From an uncultured Hyphomicrobiales bacterium (GTDB taxonomy: Bacteria; Pseudomonadota; Alphaproteobacteria; Rhizobiales; Rhizobiaceae): 43,874 bases of DNA. Under the pieces are notes generated by a model. It was not told the origin of the DNA, searched no databases, and worked only from the letters and a program-made list of their open reading frames with translations. The stretch covers positions 1 through 43,874 of the forward strand of contig CALTTH010000039.1 of the NCBI GenBank assembly GCA_943908365.1, in the 5' to 3' direction. Positions 23,849 to 31,832 of this stretch are shown piece after piece (position 1 is the first letter of the stretch; each line of letters begins with the position of its first letter). The position numbers and the translations under genes were made by a program.

Positions 23849-25510
23849 TTGCGGTGGATCAGGCGCTTTATCGGACCGCTTTCCAGCACCGGCATCGTCT
23901 TCGGGACATTGCTGTTTTGTGCTTCGCTGACGCCCTCGCTTCTCCCGCGCACCTTCGTCATGCAAGGTGTTCTCTGTGGCTTTTCCTTTGCCATCGGGTA
24001 CCTCATCGGGGTAGTGGTGAAGGAGGTCTACCTTTATTTGGAGCTGCCGCAGCTTTCCCGGAATGATCGGCGCGGTGTCCGCTTCGTCCTGTCGCTTGCT
24101 GCCGCTATCGCTGCGGCCGGCTTTCTCTGGCAGGCGGCCACCTGGCAGAACTCCATTCGTATCTTGATGGAGATGAGCCCACTCGATAGCAGCCACCCGT
24201 TCAGGACGGGCGCGATCGCAATCGCCGTTGCAGCAATCCTGATTGGCTTCGGGCGACTTTTCCAACTCGTTCGTCGTCTGTTGGCCTTGCGCAGTCGTCG
24301 CTTCCTGCCTCGCCGGCTGGCAAACGTCGTCAGTGCCATTGCGGCGATCGCGCTTGCGTGGATGGCACTGAATGGGCTGATCTTCGACATCGGCCTGCGG
24401 TTTGCTGACAGTTCGCTAAAACAGGTGGATAGCCTGATCGAACCGGACGTTCCGCAACCGACGGACCAATTGAAAACCGGCAGCGACGCCTCTCTGATGA
24501 CATGGCAGTCGCTCGGCCGGCGCGGACGGGAATTTGTGGCGACGGGCCCTACAGCGCAGCAGATTTCGAGCTTCACAGGTAAAGCCGCACTTGAGCCGAT
24601 CCGTGTCTATGCCGGGCTCAATGCCGCAGATACGCCGGCTGCGCGGGCGAAACTTGCGCTTGAAGAGTTGAAACGCACAGGTGGCTTCGAGCGTCACACT
24701 CTGCTCGTCGTCGTGCCGACCGGCACAGGCTGGATCGATCCCGAGGCCCTGGATACCGTCGAGTATCTGCACCATGGCGATATCGCCAGCGTTTCGGTGC
24801 AATATTCCTATCTCTCCAGTTGGATCGCTCTTCTGACCGAACCGGATTACGGGGTCGAAACGGCACGCGCCTTGTTCGAGGAAATCTACGGCTATTGGAC
24901 GACGCTGCCGAAAGAAACGAGGCCGAAGCTCTATCTTCACGGGCTTAGCCTCGGCGCGCTGAACAGCCAGAAGTCGTCCGACCTCTTCGATGTGCTGGCC
25001 GATCCGTTTCAAGGCGCGTTGTGGAGCGGGCCGCCTTTTGCAAGCCCCACCTGGCGGATGGCGACCAATGGGCGGGTGCCAGGCACGCCGGAATGGCTGC
25101 CGAAGTTTCGCGATTCGTCCGTCATCCGATTTGCAGACCAGTATCAAACAGCAACGATGCCGAAGGTCGCATGGGGGCCGATGCGGATCGTCTATCTGCA
25201 ATATGCAAGCGACCCGATAACCTTCTTCCAGACCTCATCGGTTTATCGGCGACCCGAATGGATGAACCAGCCCCGTGGCCGTGATGTCTCCTCCTCGTTC
25301 CGTTGGTTCCCACTCGTCACCTTTCTGCAATTGACCCTGGACGTGGCTGCCGCAACGACCGCGCCCATGGGCTACGGCCATGTCTACGCTCCCGAACACT
25401 ACATCGATGCATGGATGGAGGTGACAGAACCGGAAGGCTGGAGCGCGGACGATCTTCAGCGACTGAAGGTGTTCTTCAAGGCGCGCCGTGGAAGCCTCGA
25501 TGAGGCATAA
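23849..25510 (+). CDS. Membrane alpha/beta-hydrolase family protein
   Basis: The product has 553 residues if translation starts at TTG 23849, which has GGAGGA eight bases upstream; the frame is open to TTG 23708, but that codon lies inside the terminator hairpin 23691-23723. The N-terminal half has several TM segments (STGIVFGTLLFCASLTPSLLPR, GVLCGFSFAIGYLIGVVV and further ones to about residue 180), as in the Abhydrolase_9_N domain. The C-terminal half is a hydrolase domain with LYLHGLSLGALNSQ around residue 375 (Ser nucleophile in GLSLG) and a terminal GHVYAPEHYIDAW with a likely catalytic His. The reaction is unknown; a lipid or ester substrate at the membrane is plausible. Confidence 0.85.
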   Translation: MRWIRRFIGPLSSTGIVFGTLLFCASLTPSLLPRTFVMQGVLCGFSFAIGYLIGVVVKEVYLYLELPQLSRNDRRGVRFVLSLAAAIAAAGFLWQAATWQNSIRILMEMSPLDSSHPFRTGAIAIAVAAILIGFGRLFQLVRRLLALRSRRFLPRRLANVVSAIAAIALAWMALNGLIFDIGLRFADSSLKQVDSLIEPDVPQPTDQLKTGSDASLMTWQSLGRRGREFVATGPTAQQISSFTGKAALEPIRVYAGLNAADTPAARAKLALEELKRTGGFERHTLLVVVPTGTGWIDPEALDTVEYLHHGDIASVSVQYSYLSSWIALLTEPDYGVETARALFEEIYGYWTTLPKETRPKLYLHGLSLGALNSQKSSDLFDVLADPFQGALWSGPPFASPTWRMATNGRVPGTPEWLPKFRDSSVIRFADQYQTATMPKVAWGPMRIVYLQYASDPITFFQTSSVYRRPEWMNQPRGRDVSSSFRWFPLVTFLQLTLDVAAATTAPMGYGHVYAPEHYIDAWMEVTEPEGWSADDLQRLKVFFKARRGSLDEA

Positions 25511-25551
25511 GACTATGGAGAACAACGGTGTGAGACGAGCTGGGCAGCGCC

Positions 25552-25983
25552 TCAGCGGGAGATGCGCGTCGACAGGATAATCGATGAGAGCGTGCGCTCC
25601 ACTCCATCCAGCGCGCCGATCTTGTCGATCAGCCCATCCAGCTCGGAGATGGAGGGAGCGGCAAGGATTGCAATCAGGTCGAAACTGCCGCTGACGGAGT
25701 GGAGTGTCGTGACTTCCTTGATTGCGGACAATGCGACGGTGACGGTTGCCAATGCCTTGGGGCCGATCGTGATCAGCACATGGGCGCGCACCAGCCCGGA
25801 CAAGTAATTCTCCGACAGTCTCAGGCCATAGCCGGCGATGACGCCTTCCGCCTCCAGCCGCTCGATGCGGGCCTGGACCGTCGTTCGCGAAAGCCCAAGC
25901 TTGCGCGCCAGTTCGGCAACGGGCATGCGGGCATCGCTTCCAAGCAGCGACAGTAAGGCGCGGTCTTTGTCAGTGATTGTCAT
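25552..25983 (-). CDS. Lrp/AsnC-family transcriptional regulator
   Basis: From ATG 25983 the product has 143 residues: MTITDKDRALLSLLGSDARM, then a helix-turn-helix (VAELARKLGLSRTTVQARIERLEAEGVIAGY), then the RAM/AsnC ligand-binding domain (VRAHVLITIGPKAL to SIILSTRISR). Such regulators oligomerise and sense amino acids. The gene is divergent from the saccharopine dehydrogenase-like gene with 122 bases between starts, so it probably controls that gene in response to its substrate or product, and itself. The longest frame (26013) includes ten extra codons with no better ribosome-binding site. Confidence 0.9.
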   Translation of the reverse strand: MTITDKDRALLSLLGSDARMPVAELARKLGLSRTTVQARIERLEAEGVIAGYGLRLSENYLSGLVRAHVLITIGPKALATVTVALSAIKEVTTLHSVSGSFDLIAILAAPSISELDGLIDKIGALDGVERTLSSIILSTRISR

Positions 25984-26105
25984 TATGCCCATCCCTTTTG
26001 GCAGTATGCACAAATTTATACGGCCATGTGAACAAAGTGAAGCTACGAATCGTCTCGTGGAAGCGGCATTCTATTACCTCAACACATGTCTTGAGGGGAC
26101 GGATC

Positions 26106-27206
26106 ATGAAACATATCGTTGTCGTTGGTGCTGGCAATATTGGCTCGGCTATTTCCTGGATGCTTGCGGTTACCGGCGACTACCGCATTACCATTGCCGA
26201 CCGCGTGGTCGATCAACTGGCCAATGTCCCATCCCATGAGCGGATTGACACCGAGGTGGTGGATATCACCGACCGACTGAGCCTTCAGGCTTTGTTGAAG
26301 GACAAGTTCGCGGTTCTTTCAGCCGCTCCCTATCATCTGACTGCGGGCATTGCCGAGGCAGCCGTTGCGGTCGGCACCCACTATCTCGACCTCACCGAAG
26401 ATGTCGAATCCACCCGCAAGGTCAAGAAGCTTGCCGAAACTTCAGAGGTGGCTCTCATTCCCCAATGCGGCTTGGCACCGGGCTTCATTTCTATTGTCGC
26501 TGCCGATCTGGCATCGCGCTTCGACAAGCTGGACAGTGTGCGCATGCGCGTTGGCGCCTTGCCCCAGTACCCGTCCAATGCCCTGAACTACAACCTCACT
26601 TGGAGCACGGACGGCCTGATCAACGAGTACATCGAGCCATGCGAGGCGATCGTCGAAGGGCGTCTGACGGCCGTTCCCGCCTTGGAAGAGCGCGAGGAGT
26701 TTTCCCTCGACGGCATGACCTACGAAGCCTTCAACACGTCCGGCGGGCTCGGCACGCTTGCCGCCACGCTAGAAGGCAAAGTCCGGACGATGAACTATCG
26801 GACAATCCGCTATCCCGGCCACGTCTCGATCATGAAGGCGCTTCTCAACGACTTAAACCTGCGCAACCGTCGTGACGTGCTGAAAGACTTGTTCGAAAAC
26901 GCCCTTCCCGCTACCATGCAGGATGTCGTCATCGTGTTCGTCACCGTCTGCGGCACCAAGAATGGTCGCTTTATGCAGGAAACCTACGCCAACAAGATCT
27001 ATGCCGGTCCTGTTTCCGGGCGCATGATGAGCGCAATCCAGATCACCACTGCTGCTGGCATCTGCACGGTTCTCGATCTTCTTGCTGGAGACAAGCTACC
27101 GCTGCGCGGCTTCGTGAAGCAGGAGGATGTGGCTCTCGACGCTTTCCTCGCCAACCGCTTCGGCCAGTATTATGTGCCGCGAGAAGGCCTGGCAAAGGTC
27201 GGCTGA
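26106..27206 (+). CDS. Saccharopine dehydrogenase-family oxidoreductase
   Basis: The 366-residue product begins with a Rossmann motif (MKHIVVVGAGNIGSAISWML, GAGNIG at about residues 8-13), then LTEDVESTRKVKKLAE and PQCGLAPGFISIVAADLASRFD, typical of saccharopine dehydrogenase and lysine 6-dehydrogenase-like enzymes. The C-terminal domain (NTSGGLGTLAATLEGKVRTMNYRTIRYPGH) matches that subfamily. It probably oxidises an amino acid such as lysine or a saccharopine-like compound with NAD(P); the exact substrate is not visible. GAGGGGA seven bases before ATG 26106 sets the start; the longer frame (25977) overlaps the divergent regulator gene. The Lrp-type neighbour supports amino-acid metabolism. 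Confidence 0.88.
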   Translation: MKHIVVVGAGNIGSAISWMLAVTGDYRITIADRVVDQLANVPSHERIDTEVVDITDRLSLQALLKDKFAVLSAAPYHLTAGIAEAAVAVGTHYLDLTEDVESTRKVKKLAETSEVALIPQCGLAPGFISIVAADLASRFDKLDSVRMRVGALPQYPSNALNYNLTWSTDGLINEYIEPCEAIVEGRLTAVPALEEREEFSLDGMTYEAFNTSGGLGTLAATLEGKVRTMNYRTIRYPGHVSIMKALLNDLNLRNRRDVLKDLFENALPATMQDVVIVFVTVCGTKNGRFMQETYANKIYAGPVSGRMMSAIQITTAAGICTVLDLLAGDKLPLRGFVKQEDVALDAFLANRFGQYYVPREGLAKVG

Positions 27207-27329
27207 CAGGTAACCTCACCTCGCTCAGCAGAAAGTGAGAAAAAACATCCGAGGCTGGCGCGATCAAAACTTCGCTCCAGCCTCTTGATTTCGTGGGAAC
27301 GCGCTCGACAACTTTCTCGCTAAACGCAA

Positions 27330-27353
27330 AAAGCCGACCCTGAGGTCGGCTTT
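27330..27353. terminator. Bidirectional terminator between dehydrogenase and ros genes
   Basis: AAAGCCGACC, loop CTGA, GGTCGGCTTT form a 10-bp stem. On the reverse strand it runs into TTTTTGCG, a good stop for the ros transcript; on the forward strand TTTGTGTCTT follows. Confidence 0.8.
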
Positions 27354-27384
27354 GTGTCTTCGCCAATGCTGATTGCGAAAATGA

Positions 27385-27813
27385 TTAGCGGCCGGACTTG
27401 CGGCGCTGGCCGAGGCCCATTTCTTTTGCCAGACGCGAACGCGCCTCTGCATAGGCCGGGGCAACCATTGGATAATCCACCGCAAGATCCCACTTTTCGC
27501 GGTATTCTTCCGGGGTGATATTGTGATGCGTCGTCAGATGACGCTTGAGCGACTTGAAAGAACCACCACATTCCAGGCAGATGATCTGATCATCCTGAAC
27601 CGACTTGCGAACAGAAACCGCAGGCTTCTGCTTTTCGACGCTGACCGATGCCACAACCGGGGCAGACGTGCCGTTCAGCGCGTTGTGGACGTCGGAAATC
27701 AGGCTTGGAAGTTCCGCAACCGGAACGACGTGGTGGCTAACATATGCGGCAACAATGTCCGCAGTCAGCTCAACGAGCAGATTCTGCGCTCCGCCATATG
27801 TAGTTTCCGTCAT
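27385..27813 (-). CDS. ros: Ros/MucR-family zinc-finger transcriptional regulator
   Basis: The 142-residue protein matches Agrobacterium Ros along nearly its whole length as I remember it (LLVELTADIVAAYVSHHVVP, KQKPAVSVRKSVQDD, EYREKWDLAVDYPMVAPAYA, RLAKEMGLGQRRK). The prokaryotic Cys2His2 zinc finger has C79, C82, H92 and H96/H97 in CLECGGSFKSLKRHLTTHH. Ros/MucR proteins bind AT-rich promoters with T-A steps, repress exopolysaccharide, motility and (in Agrobacterium) vir genes, and usually autoregulate. MucR and RosR are the orthologue names in other rhizobia. The start at 27813 has AGGAGACAT upstream. A terminator follows at 27353-27330. Confidence 0.95.
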   Translation of the reverse strand: MTETTYGGAQNLLVELTADIVAAYVSHHVVPVAELPSLISDVHNALNGTSAPVVASVSVEKQKPAVSVRKSVQDDQIICLECGGSFKSLKRHLTTHHNITPEEYREKWDLAVDYPMVAPAYAEARSRLAKEMGLGQRRKSGR

Positions 27814-28224
27814 TTAATGTCTCCTGTTCATGTCACGCGTAGCGACGGGCAAAGCCACATGCGCCGGTAAAGCAAAGTAGGCCAGCGAACCTGCACCTGT
27901 GTCTATGACACGAGGCCAGCCCCAAGCCTCATGCAGAAAAGATGGAATATACTGACGCGATTTACGTCATCCGTGACTGTATTTCCGGCAAATCGCCCAG
28001 CAAGACTTTCCAGTCCAATGTAGGCAGCGGCGGAACGCCAATAACGAAAAGCAAATCAACATCGGCAACTTTGCGTACCGTGGATAGCACCAAACCAAAA
28101 AAAGTCCAGATATTATTTTGGAACAACTCAGGCAAGTTTCATAGAAACTCATATATAAAAAATAACGGGTAACAAAATTTTTCAGTAGAAGAAAAGCATA
28201 CAAGTTTAGGGCGAAGTTGTTTTT
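27814..28224. other. Intergenic region upstream of ros
   Basis: The 411 bases hold no supported gene. Near ros are inverted repeats GTGTC-TAT-GACAC (27899-27911) and TGACG-N7-CGTCA (27953-27969). From about 28085 to 28200 the sequence turns strongly AT-rich with runs such as CATATATAAAAAATAACG; MucR/Ros proteins favour such DNA, so autoregulatory binding is plausible but unproven. The 76-codon frame at 27942 (+) has no ribosome-binding site. The region also forms the 3' flank of mnhG, where I see no clear terminator. Confidence 0.5.
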
Positions 28225-28566
28225 CTATTTTGACTTTCGATCTGCTTCCAGGTCGTCTTTGACAGCGTGAAAAGACAATTTATATCCGGCCTGATGGGCG
28301 GATTTAGCAAGCAAATGTGCCGATATTGGAGCGGTCAAAACAACAAATAGGAAGCCGACGAAAGCACGCCCAACTACCGCAAGCTCTTGGGAATAAAGGC
28401 CAACTGCCAAAAGAAGCAGACCGGAGCCAACCGTGCCTGCTTTCGAGGCAGCGTGCATACGAGTATAAAAATCCGGAAGGCGGTTAAGGCCGATCGCGGC
28501 GGTGAGCGAAAACAGGGCGCCGCCAATACACAGCACAGCTACAACCAGAGCGATTGTCCAGTTCAT
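28225..28566 (-). CDS. mnhG: Na+(K+)/H+ antiporter subunit G
   Basis: The 113-residue membrane protein has three TM segments (about 5-25, 42-60, 66-86) and the family phrase LNRLPDFYTRMHAASKAGTVGSGLLL. MnhG/MrpG is the smallest late subunit of the multi-subunit Mrp cation/proton antiporter. It overlaps mnhF by four bases and ends the operon. The symbol follows mnh; phaG and mrpG are synonyms in rhizobia. Confidence 0.93.
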   Translation of the reverse strand: MNWTIALVVAVLCIGGALFSLTAAIGLNRLPDFYTRMHAASKAGTVGSGLLLLAVGLYSQELAVVGRAFVGFLFVVLTAPISAHLLAKSAHQAGYKLSFHAVKDDLEADRKSK

Positions 28567-28979
28567 TTTGTCTTGCCTTTCGCTTTTTTTCTTCGACCTT
28601 TGGCTGACCTATTTCGGACTTCACCCGTTACATTTCGTAGTGCCTGAGGCGCTGCTAGAACGTCTGTACCGTCGAGAATTTGTCTTTTCCGCACCCCATT
28701 TTTGGGTTGGCGCGATAAAATGAAGCGTGCAAAGGCCACTGTCGCTAGAAAACCGACCAAGCAAAGCGCGACCGCGATGTCGATATAAAGGTTGAAGCCG
28801 GTGCGAATCGCGATGACTGCAATGAAACCGATGGCGATTCCCACCAGCATATCGAGCGCGACAACGCGATCCGGTAGTGTCGGGCCGACAGTCACCCTGT
28901 ACACGGTGAGCAGGAACGCGACGCACAGTATCAGGAGAGCCGCAAACGAAGCGTAGGAGACGAGGAGTTCCGGCGTCAT
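28563..28979 (-). CDS. mnhF: Na+(K+)/H+ antiporter subunit F with long basic tail
   Basis: The 138-residue product contains the normal three-TM subunit F core (TVYRVTVGPTLPDRVVALDMLVGIAIGFIAVIAIRTG; LYIDIAVALCLVGFLATVAFARFI) up to about residue 90. A 45-residue hydrophilic tail ending RSAKGRRKKAKGKTK follows; most MnhF proteins stop soon after the third TM. The tail-coding part overlaps nothing except the first four bases of mnhG at its stop. Upstream it overlaps mnhE by four bases. Confidence 0.92.
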   Translation of the reverse strand: MTPELLVSYASFAALLILCVAFLLTVYRVTVGPTLPDRVVALDMLVGIAIGFIAVIAIRTGFNLYIDIAVALCLVGFLATVAFARFILSRQPKNGVRKRQILDGTDVLAAPQALRNVTGEVRNRSAKGRRKKAKGKTK

Positions 28980-29455
28980 CTCGTAAAGGCCTCCATGATC
29001 TTGCGCTCGAACCCGTCGGCAATCGACCGTCTGGTCGCCTCAACATCGCTGCAGTCCAGCGCGTGGACAAAGAGCACCTTGCGATCCCCACTCACATCGA
29101 CCGACAGCGTACCGGGCGTTAAGGTAATGAGATTAGCCAGAAGAGCGATTTCAAAATCACCCTGAACGGCGAGCGGATAGGCAAAGATGCCCGGTTTCAA
29201 CTCCATCCTTGGCTGAACGACCAGCTTTGCGACGGTCCACGCGGACAATGCCAGTTCCTTCATGAACAGCACGATCAGCCCCAGAAGCGGAACGAGATGA
29301 ACCCGTCTGCTATCGCTCCTGACCAACTGATGGCGGACAAGGCCGAGCGACAGGGCCGCAATCACAGCGCCAAGAAGCAGATTGGGAGCTGCGTAGCTGC
29401 CCGAAATCGCAAGCCAGATGATGACAAAAAGAGCGCCTGTGAGAATGAGATTCAT
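28976..29455 (-). CDS. mnhE: Na+(K+)/H+ antiporter subunit E
   Basis: The 159-residue protein has N-terminal TM segments (NLILTGALFVIIWLAISGSY; LLLGAVIAALSLGLV; LVPLLGLIVLFMKELALSAW) and the conserved cytosolic part QPRMELKPGIFAYPL, ALLANLITLTPGTLSVDVSGD, LFVHALD. This order is diagnostic for MnhE/MrpE. It overlaps mnhD and mnhF by four bases each. Confidence 0.94.
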   Translation of the reverse strand: MNLILTGALFVIIWLAISGSYAAPNLLLGAVIAALSLGLVRHQLVRSDSRRVHLVPLLGLIVLFMKELALSAWTVAKLVVQPRMELKPGIFAYPLAVQGDFEIALLANLITLTPGTLSVDVSGDRKVLFVHALDCSDVEATRRSIADGFERKIMEAFTR

Positions 29456-31035
29456 CGAAGCGTCCCTTCCGGAAAGACCGAGCGGATGTAGGCGGATGGA
29501 TCGCCAAGAGTCCCAGCAGCATCCTCACTCAGTTTCATCAGGGATTCTGGAAAAAGCCCGACGGCGATGATCAGCGCTGTCAGAAGTGCGACTGGCATCA
29601 GGGATGGGCCCTTCATATCCGCGACGGCACTTGGCGCGTTACCCGTCGATGGCCTCCAGAAACAGAGAAGAAACGCCCTTGCGAAGGCGATGGTGGAGAT
29701 GAAGCCCGCGACGAGAATGGCGGCAGCAAGCCACCATGCCCCAATATCGATGGCGGATTTCGTCAGCATGGCTTTTGGCCAGAACCCGGAAAAGGGCGGC
29801 AAGCCAGCACCGGCGAAGAAGAGTGCCAGCACCATGGCCGAGAACCACGGGGCCTTGGCGTAAAGCCCGCCGAGGCCGGACAGTGTCCACCCACCGCCAA
29901 GCCGTGCGGTGTGGCCGGTAGCGAGGTAGAGCGCGGTCATCAGCACGATCGAGTTCAGCGCATAGAACACCACGCCGCTGAGTGCCGCCTGGGTGCCGAT
30001 CGCAATACCCGCCATCATGTAGCCGATGCCGGAAATGACAATGTAGCCGAGCATGCGACGCAGATCGTTCTGGGCCATCGCGCCCATGGCACCGAGGATC
30101 ATCGTCAAGGCAGCAGAGATGGCAATAACGAAACTCAGCTCCTCACGCTGGACCGGAAACAGCATGACCATGACCCGCAACAGGGCATAGACGCCGACCT
30201 TCGTCAGCAGGCCGCCAAAGAGTGCGGAGACCACAATTTTCGGCGTGTGGTAGGACGCAGGTAGCCAGAAATTGACGGGAAAGGCAGCCGCTTTCATGGC
30301 GAATGCCAGCGTGAACAACGACGCCAGAGTGATCAGCGGCGCGGTCTCGCCAACTGCCGTGGACTTCATAGCGATGTCGGCCATGTTGAGCGTGCCGAAG
30401 ATGGCATAGAGATAGCCGACGGCGATCAGGAACAGCGTCGTGCCGATGAGATTGAGGATGGCATATTTGAGCGCACCATCGATCTGTTCCCGCGTGGAGC
30501 CGAGCACGATGAGGCCGAAGGAAGAGACGAGCAGCACTTCAAACCAGACATAGAGGTTGAAGATATCGCCGGTGAGAAAGGCGCCTGTCACCCCCGCCAT
30601 CAACAGCATCAGAAATGGGTAGAAGCCGTAGCGTCTTCCCGATTCATCGATATCGCGCGCCGCATGAATGGCGCAAACCAGCGCCACGACACCTCCGGTC
30701 AACGCGAACAATACTCCCGTCAGATCCGCGGTAAAGGCGATACCGAAGGGCGGAAGCCAGCGGCCCATGATCATGGTGAAGGGGCCATTCCAAGCGACAC
30801 GCCAGGCAAGTGCGGCATCCAGCCCCACGAGGATCGCAAGTCCTGCAATCGCGATCGGTGCGTGGAGGCGGGTTTGGCGGCGCATCATCATCAGCACCGC
30901 ACCGAGACCGATGCACAGCGCCACCGGTAGCACGATCAGCCAATCGGCTAAGGTGGTCGGCTGCATGACGAGTGCAGCCGAGAGATCGGCAGCAACTATA
31001 GGGCCGGATGCCGTGAGAAGGAATTGCGCGGGCAT
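29452..31035 (-). CDS. mnhD: Na+(K+)/H+ antiporter subunit D
   Basis: The 527-residue polytopic protein is homologous to respiratory complex I NuoM/N antiporter-like subunits. Signature regions are GDIFNLYVWFEVLLVSSFGL (with the conserved TM glutamate), AFAMKAAAFPVNFWLPASYH (conserved lysine and loop helix) and the C-terminal GLPPFSGFWPKAMLTK. It forms part of the proton path of the Mrp complex. The ATG at 31035 directly abuts the mnhC stop. Confidence 0.95.
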   Translation of the reverse strand: MPAQFLLTASGPIVAADLSAALVMQPTTLADWLIVLPVALCIGLGAVLMMMRRQTRLHAPIAIAGLAILVGLDAALAWRVAWNGPFTMIMGRWLPPFGIAFTADLTGVLFALTGGVVALVCAIHAARDIDESGRRYGFYPFLMLLMAGVTGAFLTGDIFNLYVWFEVLLVSSFGLIVLGSTREQIDGALKYAILNLIGTTLFLIAVGYLYAIFGTLNMADIAMKSTAVGETAPLITLASLFTLAFAMKAAAFPVNFWLPASYHTPKIVVSALFGGLLTKVGVYALLRVMVMLFPVQREELSFVIAISAALTMILGAMGAMAQNDLRRMLGYIVISGIGYMMAGIAIGTQAALSGVVFYALNSIVLMTALYLATGHTARLGGGWTLSGLGGLYAKAPWFSAMVLALFFAGAGLPPFSGFWPKAMLTKSAIDIGAWWLAAAILVAGFISTIAFARAFLLCFWRPSTGNAPSAVADMKGPSLMPVALLTALIIAVGLFPESLMKLSEDAAGTLGDPSAYIRSVFPEGTLR

Positions 31036-31413
31036 TCAGTACCCCACCGGTGGAAGCGGTTCGGTTTGCGGTTCGGCTGCGCGCATCTCGTCCGTATCGT
31101 CCGTCTTCAACTCCTGGAAGGCCTGCCAGACCAGCACCAGCAGGAAGCAGAAGAAGCAGAAGGAGATGACGATCGCCGTCAGGATGAGCGCCTGGGGCAA
31201 TGGATTGGCCGTATTCGGAGGCAATGCGTCAAGGCCAGCAGGAATGATGGGTGGCACTTCGCGATGCAGGCGCCCAGCAGTGAAGAGCAGAAGATTGACG
31301 GCATTGCCGAGGATCGCGATGCCAAGCAGAAGGCGCACGCTGTGACGCGAAAGCATGAGATAGATCGCGGTCGAGAAGAAGATACCGACGAGGATAGAGA
31401 ATATCGCTTCCAT
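31036..31413 (-). CDS. mnhC: Na+(K+)/H+ antiporter subunit C
   Basis: The 125-residue protein (from ATG 31413) resembles NuoK: three TM segments with LLLGIAILGNAVNLLLFTAGRL and DALPPNTANPLPQALILTAIVISF, where PQALILTAIVI is the family hallmark. A longer frame to 31866 is the mnhB-overlapping shadow. The start overlaps the mnhB stop by one base (TGATG). Confidence 0.95.
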   Translation of the reverse strand: MEAIFSILVGIFFSTAIYLMLSRHSVRLLLGIAILGNAVNLLLFTAGRLHREVPPIIPAGLDALPPNTANPLPQALILTAIVISFCFFCFLLVLVWQAFQELKTDDTDEMRAAEPQTEPLPPVGY

Positions 31414-31832
31414 CAGTCGCGATCCTTTTCTTCCAGCGCAAGTGCGATGGAGGTGAAGCCGCCGACCACGACGAGATAGACGCCGATATCGAAGGAGATG
31501 ACGGTCGCGAGCGGCATTTCGACGCCGAAGAGGCTCGGATAGATCCAAAGGCCGGTCATAAAGGGGACATTGACTACAATGGATATCATTCCGGAAAGTG
31601 TCGCAATCAGCAGGCCAAAACCGGCAATCGACAACGGATGAAAGATGATCGCGCGCCGCACGGTTTCGACGCCGAAGGCAATGCCGTAGATCGCCAGCGC
31701 CGAGACCGCGACCAATCCGCCGATGAAGCCACCGCCCGGGGCGTTGTGGCCGCGCAGCAGAATGAAGATGGAAAACAGCGTCATCAGGCTTGTGATCACG
31801 GGCGCCGCGGTTCTGAAGATCAGCGTGTTCAT
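31413..31832 (-). CDS. mnhB: Na+(K+)/H+ antiporter subunit B
   Basis: The 139-residue protein has four TM segments and the MnhB signature: NTLIFRTAAPVITSLMTLFSIFILLRGHNAPGGGFIGGLV, with HNAPGGGFIGG strongly conserved. It overlaps mnhA by four bases and is separate from mnhA, unlike the fused subunit AB of some rhizobial Pha systems. Confidence 0.95.
   Translation of the reverse strand: MNTLIFRTAAPVITSLMTLFSIFILLRGHNAPGGGFIGGLVAVSALAIYGIAFGVETVRRAIIFHPLSIAGFGLLIATLSGMISIVVNVPFMTGLWIYPSLFGVEMPLATVISFDIGVYLVVVGGFTSIALALEEKDRD

Noticed and set aside
27942..28172. 76-codon forward frame upstream of ros
   Set aside because: It has no ribosome-binding site, unusual composition and lies in the presumed ros promoter region.
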